Assembly: GCA_038120295.1 (NCBI GenBank)
Contig: JAYOLL010000007.1
Coordinates: forward strand, 62,001-126,000
Source of the DNA: JAYOEY01 sp038120295
Lineage (GTDB): Bacteria; Pseudomonadota; Alphaproteobacteria; MPNO01; UBA2964
DNA: 64,000 nucleotides
Reading direction: 5' to 3'
Below, piece after piece: positions 26,267 through 34,734 of the stretch; position 1 is the first letter of the stretch, and every line of letters begins with the position of its first letter. The position numbers were made by a program, and so were the translations under genes. Under the pieces are notes generated by a model that searched no databases, was not told the DNA's origin, and saw only the letters and a program-made list of their open reading frames with translations.

Positions 26267-27016
26267 TTACGCTTTCCTGAAAATCGCACCCGCCAGCCAA
26301 CCGGCGAAAAGGGCGATAACGATGGCGAATATACCGTAGAACGCGGAATGTCGATGGGCAAAATCATAGACCGCCGCCTCGAGGCCTGCCTTTCTGACCG
26401 CGAGCGTCGTCTGGCTCGACCCGACCGGCTTTCCATTGCGGAACAGGTAGATATCCGCGGTATAGGGTCCGGTCGGCACGTTAGAGGGGAAGGTAAGATC
26501 CACCCGGAAGAGCCGGTTCTCGGCGATCGATATTTTTGCCGGTTCGGCGCTGAACAGGCCCTGTTCCTGTTTCAGGTCAATCAGCCCCTCGCGAAAAGAC
26601 TGCACATCCTGCGGATCGGTCGATGACGACAGTTCCAGGGGAATCCTGTCTACCCCGATCCGGAGCCGGTCGAGCGTGGCCCCATCGGTGATTTCGTCCA
26701 GGGGCCGGCTGCCTGCGACGAAGTAGTATCCCGGAACCGAGTTAAAGACACGCTCGCTCCCGTTGACCCAGATTCCGCCGATGCGTTCCTTGCGCCGGAC
26801 GACTGTCTGCGCGCGCGGGCCGCGAACCACAACGACGACATCGCCCGCCCCGTCCATCGCACCGAACAGCAGCAGATTCGCGCCGGTAAAGTCAGTCGTG
26901 ATGCGTATCTGTTTGCTCGAAAGGTCGGCGACCAGCGGCGGCGCGGCAAGGACGCCGACAGGCATCGCCGCATAGGCGGAGAAAATCAGCCACAGGAACA
27001 GCCGCCGCAACATCAA
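26267..27016 (-). CDS. Alph_Pro_TM (PF09608/TIGR02186) membrane protein
   Basis: A 249-residue protein of unknown function confined largely to Alphaproteobacteria. It has a signal peptide (LFLWLIFSAYAAMPVGVLA), a beta-rich periplasmic domain of about 180 residues (FTGANLLLFGAMD, VVVRGP, GIWVNG) and one C-terminal membrane helix (YGIFAIVIALFAGWLAGAIF). It overlaps the TauE/SafE gene upstream by four bases. Constant association with TauE transporters suggests a joint role in export of sulfur oxyanions, which is inference. Confidence 0.88.
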   Translation of the reverse strand: MMLRRLFLWLIFSAYAAMPVGVLAAPPLVADLSSKQIRITTDFTGANLLLFGAMDGAGDVVVVVRGPRAQTVVRRKERIGGIWVNGSERVFNSVPGYYFVAGSRPLDEITDGATLDRLRIGVDRIPLELSSSTDPQDVQSFREGLIDLKQEQGLFSAEPAKISIAENRLFRVDLTFPSNVPTGPYTADIYLFRNGKPVGSSQTTLAVRKAGLEAAVYDFAHRHSAFYGIFAIVIALFAGWLAGAIFRKA

Positions 27017-27930
27017 TGCCCCCCCAGGCCGAGCGAGAACAGCGAATCCGGCACGGCCACCAGATCCCAGCCCACACGAAGCCCGACGGCGAGCACGACA
27101 AGACCGAGCAGGCCGCGCAGCTGTTCCGAACGCAATTTTCCGCCGATCACCGTTCCGATCTGCGCGCCGACCACGCTGGACGCAATCAGGATCAGGGCCA
27201 GCAGGATATCGACGGTCTGATTATTGACCGACTGCAGGAACGTAACGTTGGCGGTGACGAAAATGATCTGAAACAGCGATGTCCCGACGACCACCGATGT
27301 CGGCATGCCGAGCAGATAGATCATCGCCGGCACCATCACGAACCCGCCGCCAACGCCCATGATGGCCGAGAGAATGCCGACGAAGATGCCGACGGCAAGC
27401 GGCAGGAGGGCGCTGATATAGAGCTTGGACCGGCGGAACCGCATCTTGAACGGCAGCCCGTGCATCCAGGTGTGCTGATGCAGTTTTCTGCGCCCGGCGC
27501 CGGGGTTGCGGCTGCGCATCCAGGCCCGCGCGCTTTCCACCAGCATCAGCGAGCCAATGATGCCGAGAAACGTCACATAGCAGAGCGAGATAACGACATC
27601 GATCTGTCCCAGATCGCGCAGCCAGGTGAAGATCCACACACCGGCGGTCGATCCGATAAAGCCGCCGATGAGCAGGACGAGCCCCATCTTGAAATCGACA
27701 TTGCCGCGCCGCCAGTGCGCCAGCGCACCAGACACGGATGCCGCGACGACCTGGTTGGCCTCGGTTCCCACGGCGACCGCCGGCGGCACGCCGGAGAAGA
27801 TCAGCAAGGGCGTCATCAGGAACCCGCCGCCGACCCCGAACATGCCCGACAGCAAGCCGACACCGCCGCCCATGGCGAGCAGAACGAGGACGTTGAGAGA
27901 CATCTCGGCGATGGGAAAATAGAGGTCCAT
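27013..27930 (-). CDS. TauE/SafE-family anion exporter
   Basis: A 305-residue membrane protein with about eight membrane segments. Two family glycine motifs are visible (GGGVGLLSGMFGVGGGFLMTP is interrupted by none; the second is SAIMGVGGGFVMVPAMIYLLG). Members export sulfite, sulfoacetate or similar anions. A basic cytoplasmic loop (about 165-190) is longer than in minimal members. It begins the three-gene unit with the PF09608 protein and the universal stress protein. Confidence 0.9.
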   Translation of the reverse strand: MDLYFPIAEMSLNVLVLLAMGGGVGLLSGMFGVGGGFLMTPLLIFSGVPPAVAVGTEANQVVAASVSGALAHWRRGNVDFKMGLVLLIGGFIGSTAGVWIFTWLRDLGQIDVVISLCYVTFLGIIGSLMLVESARAWMRSRNPGAGRRKLHQHTWMHGLPFKMRFRRSKLYISALLPLAVGIFVGILSAIMGVGGGFVMVPAMIYLLGMPTSVVVGTSLFQIIFVTANVTFLQSVNNQTVDILLALILIASSVVGAQIGTVIGGKLRSEQLRGLLGLVVLAVGLRVGWDLVAVPDSLFSLGLGGH

Positions 27931-28050
27931 CGGCTGAACTGGGGTTAGGAGGCAGGAATCTGGCGGGTGTTGTGCGCCTGACGGGCCGCTGTTTCAAGAA
28001 AAATCGTGGATATTTGTCTCTGCACAGGGTTTTTCCGGCGAGAAATCTTA

Positions 28051-28521
28051 TTAACTGCCGGAAAAGGCGACCAGACGCCCACAAATAAGGGCGCCGATCC
28101 AGCAGGTCACCGACAACAGGGCGTGCCGCCGGAGTCGACTGTCGCTCGCCCGGTCGAGCAGAAAACCGTGTACGCAATGCATGGCGAGAGCGGCCGCCGT
28201 TCCGGCCATAACGAAGAGTAGCTTGGCCTGAAAAATCTCCGTTCCGGCGTACTCCCGGGCGCGCACCGAGAACAGCAGCAGCCCCGCGGCGACCGCCAGC
28301 GCCAGCCCGGCCGCAGCGACGGGCGCCAGCACGCGGATCAGTGACCGTCGCGATATATCCCGCCAGACGCCGAGCAGGCGAAGATTTAGCGGAATAATGG
28401 CGCCGACCAGCAGACAGAATCCGAGAATATGAGCCGCATTGACGACCGCGTAACCCCAGCGGGCATGACGCAGCGCCTCGGCAATCGGCGTGGCTTCGAT
28501 TGCGACGAAGAAAGCGTCCAA
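28051..28521 (-). CDS. Four-helix membrane protein (DUF2214/DUF6644-like)
   Basis: A 156-residue integral membrane protein with four predicted helices (about 25-45, 63-85, 95-115, 135-152). The pattern ARWGYAVVNAAHILGFCLLVGAIIPLNLRLLG resembles small DUF2214/DUF6644 membrane proteins. It lies four bases after a DUF6152-like exported protein; such pairs recur in Alphaproteobacteria. Function unknown. Confidence 0.65.
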   Translation of the reverse strand: MDAFFVAIEATPIAEALRHARWGYAVVNAAHILGFCLLVGAIIPLNLRLLGVWRDISRRSLIRVLAPVAAAGLALAVAAGLLLFSVRAREYAGTEIFQAKLLFVMAGTAAALAMHCVHGFLLDRASDSRLRRHALLSVTCWIGALICGRLVAFSGS

Positions 28522-28525
28522 AACG

Positions 28526-28891
28526 TCAGTCGCGGTCGGGATAAAGGACGTATTCGCGTTTGCCGATGAAGAGACGTTCGGCTTTCGCCCGCTTTACCGA
28601 CCGGTCTTCGGACGGTTCGCCGATAATGCGGATTTCCACCCCGGTGGCGAGGTCGCCCTCTTTCAGCCCGGCGCGCCGATTGCGCCAGGGCTGGCCGACC
28701 TCGACCGTCCAGATCGTGCCTTCCGCATCGACGGTCAGAACGCCGTGCGGATTGCCCAGCTTCGCGGTCTTGATGACGCCGAATATTTCGACATTGCCGC
28801 CTGTCGTCCACGACCAGCCGTGATGCGCGATGGCGGGTATCGCCTGCATAAGGGCGATGGCGGCAAATGCGGCGACGATGAGTCTTTTCAT
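28526..28891 (-). CDS. Exported DUF6152-like protein
   Basis: A 121-residue protein with a clear signal peptide (MKRLIVAAFAAIALMQAIPAIA) and, right after cleavage, HHGWSW, the His-rich start typical of DUF6152. The body is an OB-like beta domain (VEIFGVIKTAKLGNPHGVLTV, WTVEVGQPWRNRRAGL). Probably periplasmic and possibly metal-binding through the N-terminal His pair. It is paired with the membrane protein downstream. Start chosen at ATG 28891. Confidence 0.75.
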   Translation of the reverse strand: MKRLIVAAFAAIALMQAIPAIAHHGWSWTTGGNVEIFGVIKTAKLGNPHGVLTVDAEGTIWTVEVGQPWRNRRAGLKEGDLATGVEIRIIGEPSEDRSVKRAKAERLFIGKREYVLYPDRD

Positions 28892-28966
28892 CCTGGCTCT
28901 CCCGATCGGTAGCGGCGCAACAACAGGCGAAACATCCAAGCTGCGGATGTTATTCCGCCGGGGGGA

Positions 28967-29974
28967 CTAGTCCCTTAAAAACCCGATGATATCGTAGAGC
29001 TCTTTCATCACCGGTTCAGCGATGGCGCGCGCGCGCCGCCCGCCTTCCGACAGGACGGCATCGACATGGCCGGGGTCGTCCATCAGACGCTTCATCTCGT
29101 CGCCGATGGGACCCAGCTTCTCGACTGCGAGTTCGGTCAGCGCCTCCTTGAATTCAGAGAACGGCCTGCCGCCATATTCCGACAGCACGTCCGCCAGGGG
29201 ACTTTCGGCGAGCACCGCGTATATCTCCAGCAGGTTGAACGCTTCGGGCCGCGTCTCCCGGTCGCCGCCGGCATCGCTGCCGTCAGGGACGGGTTCCGGA
29301 TCGGTTCTCGCTCGGCGAATCTTGCGGGCGACCGTATCCGCATCGTCGGTCATGTTAATACGTGAATTGTCGGACGGGTCGGACTTGCTCATCTTGTTGC
29401 GACCGTCGCGCAGGCTCATCACGCGCGCGGCCTCGTCCTGAATGAGCGGTTCGACCAGCGGAAAGAACTCGACGCCGAAATCGTTGTTGAATTTCTGCGC
29501 GATATCGCGCGTCAGCTCGAGATGCTGCTTCTGGTCCTCGCCGACCGGCACATGGGTCGACCGGTAGGCAAGAATGTCCGCCGCCATCAGGTTAGGATAG
29601 ACGAACAGCCCGGTGCTGGCGTTTTCGCGGTTCTTGCCGGCCTTCTCCTTGAACTGCGTCATCCGGTTCAGCCAGCCCATCCGCGCCGTGCAGTTGAAAA
29701 CCCAGGCAAGCTCGGCATGCTGCGGAACGCGGCTCTGGTTGAACAGGATACTGGTCCTGGGATCGACGCCGGCGGCGAGGAACGCGGCCGCGACCTCGCG
29801 CGTGTTGCGGACCAGTTCCTGCGGATCCTGCCACACGGTGATCGCATGCATGTCGACGACGCAATAGAGACACTCGTTGCCGTCCTGCAGCTTCGCGAAA
29901 TTGCGGATTGCGCCGAGATAGTTCCCCAGATGCAGATTGCCGGTGGGCTGTACGCCCGAAAATACCCGCGCCAT
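28967..29974 (-). CDS. trpS: Tryptophanyl-tRNA synthetase
   Basis: Class I aminoacyl-tRNA synthetase, 335 residues. The N-terminus has FSGVQPTGNLHLGNYLG (HIGH-like) and the C-terminal half NKMSKSDPSDNSRI (KMSKS). VVDMHAIT and SCxFNQSRVP-type segments also fit. It follows murJ by about 100 bases, a common alphaproteobacterial pairing. Confidence 0.97.
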   Translation of the reverse strand: MARVFSGVQPTGNLHLGNYLGAIRNFAKLQDGNECLYCVVDMHAITVWQDPQELVRNTREVAAAFLAAGVDPRTSILFNQSRVPQHAELAWVFNCTARMGWLNRMTQFKEKAGKNRENASTGLFVYPNLMAADILAYRSTHVPVGEDQKQHLELTRDIAQKFNNDFGVEFFPLVEPLIQDEAARVMSLRDGRNKMSKSDPSDNSRINMTDDADTVARKIRRARTDPEPVPDGSDAGGDRETRPEAFNLLEIYAVLAESPLADVLSEYGGRPFSEFKEALTELAVEKLGPIGDEMKRLMDDPGHVDAVLSEGGRRARAIAEPVMKELYDIIGFLRD

Positions 29975-30078
29975 TGCCGGTTCCCGTGTCGTTGGTCCTG
30001 TCCGAAAAGCGCCGCGTTATCCCGCCAATGGCGGGACAGGTCAAGGCTGGCGCGCCGCAAGCTCCATACCGGTACTCC

Positions 30079-31626
30079 TTATCGCTTGCGGCGTACCGCC
30101 TGCTTCAGGTCGGCCGGCCGCGCCGCGCCGGTCAGCACGGCGAGGGCGGCGTAAACCGCCAGGCCGAGCCCGATAAGCCCGGCGAGCGCCGCAATGCGGA
30201 TTTCCACCGCCCCCGAAAACGCGTCCCCTGTGAGAGTCATCGCGCCGACCAGCGCCGCCGCCATCCCGGCCGCCGACAGAACGATTCGCGGCAGGCGCGC
30301 CCGCAACCGTTCATCGATCCCGTGATGCCCCCGGCGGTGAAGGACCCCCGCCAGCAGGGCGGCGTTGACCCAGGCAGCGATCGCTGTGGCGAGCGCGATG
30401 CCGGCATGAGCGATGAACTGGATGAGAGCAAGGCTTAGCGCAATATTGAGAACGACGCAGACGACCGCGATCCGGACGGGCGTCATCGTGTCTTCCCGGG
30501 CAAAGAATCCGGGCGCCAGCACCTTGATCAGCACGTAGGCTGGCAACCCGACGGCGTATGCCATTAGCGCCTGCGAGGCGCCCGTGCTGACAGAGCGGTC
30601 AAACACGCCACGCTCGAACAGGACGATCAGGATGGGTTCGGCGATAACGAGAAGCGCCGCCGCGGCGGGCACGGTCAGCAGCAGCGCGAATTCGACCCCT
30701 CTGTTCATGCTGTCGCGGGCGGCGGCTTCCTCGCCCGCGCGAAGCTGACGCGATAACAGCGGCAGCAGCGCCGTCCCAATGGCGACGCCGACCACCCCGA
30801 GCGGCAGCTGATTCACCCGGTCGGCGTAGTAGAGAAACGAAACCGCACCGGTGGGCAGGATCGAGGCGATGACGATATCGACCAGCAGGTTGATCTGCAC
30901 CACGCCCGCGCCCACCGCGCCGGGCAGCATCAGCCGCAGCAGACGCCTGACGCGCGGCGTAAGCTTTGGGCGCGGCAGCGCGAAACGGATCCCCTCGCGC
31001 CGGCAGGCCGCGATCAGCCAGAGGAACTGCGCGATCCCGGCGACGGCGACACCCCAGGCGAGCGCATGGCCCGGCGTCGGCAGGTAGGGCGTCGCGATCA
31101 GCAGCGCGCCGATCAGCACGATGTTCAGGATGATCGGCGTGGCCGCCGCGGCGGCGAACCGGTCCAGCGCGTTCAGCACGCCTCCCATCAGCGACACCAG
31201 CGAGATGAACAGAAGATAGGGAAAGGTGGTCTGGGCGAGGTCTACGGCGAGATCGAACTTCGCCGGATCGTCCGCAAAACCCGGGGCGATCGCCGCCATG
31301 ACCCAGGGCATGCAGATCTGCAGCAGCGTCACGAAGCAGAACAGGAACACCACCATCACCGACATCACCCGGGCGGCGAACCGCTCGGCTGCTTCCTTTC
31401 CCGCCTCAGCCAGACGCGCGGTAAAGAGCGGCACGAAGGCAGCGTTGAAGGCTCCCTCGGCGAACAGGCGACGGAAAAAGTTCGGCAGCTTGAAGGCGAC
31501 GAAGAACGCATCGGCGACGGGCCCCGCGCCGAGATAGGCGGCGATCAGAATGTCCCGGACGAAACCGAGGACCCTGCTGACCATGGTGTAGCCGCCGACC
31601 GTCGCAATGGATCGGAATAGCGCCAT
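30079..31626 (-). CDS. murJ: Lipid II flippase MurJ
   Basis: Polytopic inner-membrane protein of 515 residues with about 14 helices that moves lipid II to the periplasmic face. The N-terminal TMVSRVLGFVRDILIAAYLGAG, AFFVAFKLPNFFRRLFAEGAF and FYADRVNQLPLG-like segments are the usual signature. It precedes trpS. Confidence 0.96.
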   Translation of the reverse strand: MALFRSIATVGGYTMVSRVLGFVRDILIAAYLGAGPVADAFFVAFKLPNFFRRLFAEGAFNAAFVPLFTARLAEAGKEAAERFAARVMSVMVVFLFCFVTLLQICMPWVMAAIAPGFADDPAKFDLAVDLAQTTFPYLLFISLVSLMGGVLNALDRFAAAAATPIILNIVLIGALLIATPYLPTPGHALAWGVAVAGIAQFLWLIAACRREGIRFALPRPKLTPRVRRLLRLMLPGAVGAGVVQINLLVDIVIASILPTGAVSFLYYADRVNQLPLGVVGVAIGTALLPLLSRQLRAGEEAAARDSMNRGVEFALLLTVPAAAALLVIAEPILIVLFERGVFDRSVSTGASQALMAYAVGLPAYVLIKVLAPGFFAREDTMTPVRIAVVCVVLNIALSLALIQFIAHAGIALATAIAAWVNAALLAGVLHRRGHHGIDERLRARLPRIVLSAAGMAAALVGAMTLTGDAFSGAVEIRIAALAGLIGLGLAVYAALAVLTGAARPADLKQAVRRKR

Positions 31627-31710
31627 GACGGAAACGTTATACGCCGAATCGCGTGAAGGAATGCAGAGGAAAGAGAAGGGCGCAGATGCGGCCGAAAGCC
31701 GGCGGCCGGA

Positions 31711-32589
31711 TCAGGGGCTTGGTGTCGGCGGCGGCTCGGCCTGACGCTGCACGCTCTGATGATAGCGCTGCAGCGCGCGTTCCATGGTCTGGATAACCAG
31801 GTTTGACGGCGCGTTGTGCGGGAGCATGTAGGGGTGGCTGCGGAACGGCATCGGCTCCCGGACAAAGGAACTGTCCGCGGTTCCCGCTGCCGCCTCGCCC
31901 CCTTCGTCGGAGAGCGCCTCTGTTACGCCATCGGCATTGAGGCTGGCATTGAGGCTGGCCGCCAGCAGACCGGCCTGCGCACGCTGCGCCTGCGCGATCC
32001 TTTCGGCAAGCCCTGCATTTGCAGCGTCGTTGGAAGCCTGCCGGGGCACTGCGGACGCCGGCTGGGAAGCAGGCGCAACCGCGGAACTGGCCGGGAATGC
32101 GGCAATCGGCGAGCTGGCCTGAACCGGTCCGGTTGCCGTAGCCGCAGGGCTTCCGGCTGCGGGAGCGACCCTCACGGCAGACAGCGACGCCAGTTGAGGC
32201 GGCAATGGCGTCGTATCGACCGAAGGTTTCTCGTCGAAGCCGAACAGCGAAGCGACATGTTCCTCGACCGACGCGCCGGACGCCTCTTCGACGCCCGCGA
32301 CAATGCCGGCGGCGGCAAACCCAATCGGGCCGCCGAACAACGCGCCGCCGGCAAGACGAGCGCCCATGCCGATCTCGTCTCCGGTCACCATGCGGTAAAT
32401 AGTCGAAACCACCGGAATGTGATGAAGCGGATTTACGATATCGAGCAGGTCGTCAAACGACAGTCCTTTCTCCTTGTCCTGCCAGAGCTCGTTAAAGGAC
32501 AGCTCTGCGGTATCGGGCAGATCGTCGCGGACCGAATCGTGGACAATCGGTGCGGTCGGGCTGTGGAGGGCGGATATCTGGTCAACCAT
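31711..32589 (-). CDS. Hypothetical Ala/Pro-rich protein with glycine-rich hydrophobic segment
   Basis: A 292-residue protein I do not recognise. The N-terminal third contains an acidic stretch, then LVTGDEIG followed by a glycine-rich hydrophobic segment (ARLAGGALFGGPIGFAAAGIV, residues about 75-100) resembling a glycine-zipper. The middle is low-complexity Ala/Pro/Ser, with an in-frame 12-bp duplication giving LNASLNAS. The C-terminal 45 residues (SHPYMLPHNAPSNLVIQTMERALQ) look folded and may be conserved. It is divergent from a response-regulator gene. The start is ATG 32589. Function unknown. Confidence 0.6.
   Translation of the reverse strand: MVDQISALHSPTAPIVHDSVRDDLPDTAELSFNELWQDKEKGLSFDDLLDIVNPLHHIPVVSTIYRMVTGDEIGMGARLAGGALFGGPIGFAAAGIVAGVEEASGASVEEHVASLFGFDEKPSVDTTPLPPQLASLSAVRVAPAAGSPAATATGPVQASSPIAAFPASSAVAPASQPASAVPRQASNDAANAGLAERIAQAQRAQAGLLAASLNASLNADGVTEALSDEGGEAAAGTADSSFVREPMPFRSHPYMLPHNAPSNLVIQTMERALQRYHQSVQRQAEPPPTPSP
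31933..31956. repeat. 12-bp in-frame tandem duplication
   Basis: Two exact copies of GGCATTGAGGCT inside the hypothetical gene, adding four residues (the repeated LNAS unit) without breaking the frame. Confidence 0.85.
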
Positions 32590-32834
32590 GGCTTGCTCCG
32601 GATCCAATGCAATTGACGTGCCAGCCCGGCTCTCTCCTAAGTGCTTGAAACGGGGTAACAAAAATATGAACAGGCCGGGCCCGTCCGGCAGAATTTGCCG
32701 CCGTTCCGTGTATTTTCTGCCGAGTCAGGGTTAATTCGGCCTAGCTCTGCCTGCCGGCAGCAACCGCCCGGAGTTGTAATAGGCAGGGAATTGGCCCATC
32801 TAGTAGACAGCAAAAACCGGACGGAAACAGAGCG

Positions 32835-33524
32835 ATGGCGGCGGAAAAAACAATATTGCTGGTGGAGGATGACGAGGCCCTTCGCGAGTCCCTGGTAGAC
32901 CAGCTGAAGCTCCATGAGGACTTCGACACGGTAGCTGTCGAGGATGGGACGAGCGCGATGAAGGCCGTCAAGGAACGCCATTTCGACCTGCTGATCCTCG
33001 ATGTAGGCCTGCCGGACATGGATGGGCGAGAACTCTGCCGGCTGATGCGCCGGAACGACGTCAAGGCGCCGATCCTGATGCTGACCGGTGCGGACAGCGA
33101 GGCTGACACGATCCTGGGCCTCGATTCAGGCGCCAACGATTACATAACAAAGCCGTTCAAGCTGGGCGTTCTGCTGGCGCGCATCCGCGCCCAGCTGCGC
33201 CAGTACGAACGCAGCGAAGACGCGGTCTTCTCGCTCGGCCCGTACAACTTCCGCCCGTCCGCCAAGATGCTGCTCGACGAAGAAGCCAACCGGAAGATCC
33301 GTCTGACGGAGAAAGAGGCGGCGATTCTGAAATATCTTATCCGCGCGGGCGACGCCGTGATCGGACGCGACGAGCTGCTGAACGAGGTCTGGGGCTACAA
33401 TTCAGGCATCACCACCCACACGCTGGAGACTCATGTCTACCGGCTGCGGCAAAAGCTTGAAGAAGATCCGTCGAATGCCCGCATCCTGGTCACCGAACCC
33501 GGCGGCTACCGGCTGGTGCCCTAG
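32835..33524 (+). CDS. OmpR-family response regulator
   Basis: A 229-residue two-domain regulator. The receiver domain has the acidic pair Glu11-Asp12-Asp13, phospho-acceptor Asp56 in LLILDVGLPDMDG, Thr84 and Lys106 in YITKPF. The C-terminal winged helix (about 135-229) has the recognition segment THTLETHVYRLRQKL. No histidine kinase gene is adjacent, so it is an orphan here. Similar orphan regulators exist across Rhodospirillales; their target is not known to me. Confidence 0.9.
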   Translation: MAAEKTILLVEDDEALRESLVDQLKLHEDFDTVAVEDGTSAMKAVKERHFDLLILDVGLPDMDGRELCRLMRRNDVKAPILMLTGADSEADTILGLDSGANDYITKPFKLGVLLARIRAQLRQYERSEDAVFSLGPYNFRPSAKMLLDEEANRKIRLTEKEAAILKYLIRAGDAVIGRDELLNEVWGYNSGITTHTLETHVYRLRQKLEEDPSNARILVTEPGGYRLVP

Positions 33525-33562
33525 GAAATATAAGCTGCGCCGGGGAAATATAAGCTGCGCCG
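33524..33562. repeat. 20-bp-period tandem duplication at response-regulator stop
   Basis: GGAAATATAAGCTGCGCCG occurs at 33524-33542 and again at 33544-33562. The first copy begins on the last base of the TAG stop codon (33522-33524). The duplication fills most of the 43-base convergent gap before the FAH-family gene. Confidence 0.9.
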
Positions 33563-33567
33563 ACCCT

Positions 33568-34440
33568 CTACCGCGCCCGCATCGTATTGCGGATCGACCC
33601 GATTTTTTCGATCGTTACCTCGCAGACATCGCCGTCCTTGAGCCACACCGGCGGCTTCATCCCGAGTGCGACGCCGGGCGGCGTACCCGTGGCGATCAGA
33701 TCCCCCGGCAGCAGCGTGATGGTGCGTGACAGGAACGCGATCAGTTCTGCCACGCCAAACACCATGTTCGACGTATTCGATTGCTGACGCTGTTCGCCAT
33801 TCACCGCGAGTCCGATATCGAGGACCTGCGGATCGGGAATTTCGTCCGCCGTAACGATGCCGGGTCCGTAGGGACAGAACTTGTCGAGGGCCTTGCCTGC
33901 GTCCCACTGTCCAGGCGGCTTGAGCTGCAGGTCCCGCGCCGAAACATCGTTGACCACGGTATAGCCGTAAACATGCGACAGCGCGTCCGCTTCCGAGACC
34001 CGGCTGGCGGGCGCGCCGATGACGACGCCCAGTTCGGCCTCGTAATCCATGTCGTTGCAGCATTCCGTGTACCAGGGAATGTCCTCGAACGGGCCGGCCA
34101 CCGAAGTCGAATACTTGCTGAACATGACCGGCTCGGTCGGAACCGGCATGCCCGATTCATGACAATGGTCGATATAGTTCAGCCCGATGCAGATGATCTT
34201 GGACGGCCACTGGATCGGCGCGGCGAGCTCGACGTCATCAAGCGCATGATCCGGAGCGTTCCACGCTTCGACCGCCCGATCGATATCGCCCCTGAGCGAC
34301 TCGCCGCCGCGGACGATGTCGAGCAGGTCGCCCTCCGGCCCGCCAGGCAATCCGGCCGCCGACAGGTCGAGTACGCGCCCGTCTCTGAGCGCGCCGGGCC
34401 GGCGCTTGCCGCCGGCAAAAAAACTGACGAGGTTCGTCAT
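33568..34440 (-). CDS. Fumarylacetoacetate hydrolase family protein
   Basis: A 290-residue enzyme of the FAH superfamily. The core pattern IICIGLNYIDHCHESG, then EPVMFSKYST, the metal-binding Glu in YEAELGVVIG and Asp in VVNDVSARDLQ, and TGTPPGVALGMKPP are all present. Members include 2-keto-4-pentenoate hydratase-like enzymes, acylpyruvases and 5-carboxymethyl-2-hydroxymuconate isomerases acting in aromatic breakdown. No catabolic genes are near, so the substrate cannot be given. Confidence 0.9.
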   Translation of the reverse strand: MTNLVSFFAGGKRRPGALRDGRVLDLSAAGLPGGPEGDLLDIVRGGESLRGDIDRAVEAWNAPDHALDDVELAAPIQWPSKIICIGLNYIDHCHESGMPVPTEPVMFSKYSTSVAGPFEDIPWYTECCNDMDYEAELGVVIGAPASRVSEADALSHVYGYTVVNDVSARDLQLKPPGQWDAGKALDKFCPYGPGIVTADEIPDPQVLDIGLAVNGEQRQQSNTSNMVFGVAELIAFLSRTITLLPGDLIATGTPPGVALGMKPPVWLKDGDVCEVTIEKIGSIRNTMRAR

Positions 34441-34553
34441 GCTGTGCCCCTTCCTTCAGTATACTTGTTCCTGGCGGCAGAGTTACCGCGTCATGCGCGG
34501 CTCGTCCACTGCACCGGATACAGGATCTGAGGCCCGCCAGGATTTTTCATTCC

Positions 34554-34594
34554 TGTGAGCGTGATCACAGACTTTGCCGGAAACCTTCTATAAA
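34554..34594 (+). promoter_or_regulatory. CRP-type operator with -10 element (class II layout)
   Basis: TGTGA-GCGTGA-TCACA (34554-34569) is a perfect match to the CRP consensus. A TATAAA at 34589-34594 would give a start near 34601, placing the operator centre about 40 bases upstream, as in class II CRP-activated promoters. The downstream genes are an MBL-fold hydrolase and a class III cyclase-like protein. Whether a local CRP homologue uses this exact consensus is not known from the window. Confidence 0.6.
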
Positions 34595-34734
34595 AGGTAT
34601 TTTGGGGAGTTCGTTCAATTGCGCGCACGGGTCAGGGGGGGCCGATCCGGCGATCAGTTTGATCTTGCGCGAAGACCGAAGGCCAATATGGTGCAAAAGG
34701 GAACGGACACTGCCATGGCAGAAAGCGAAACAGC

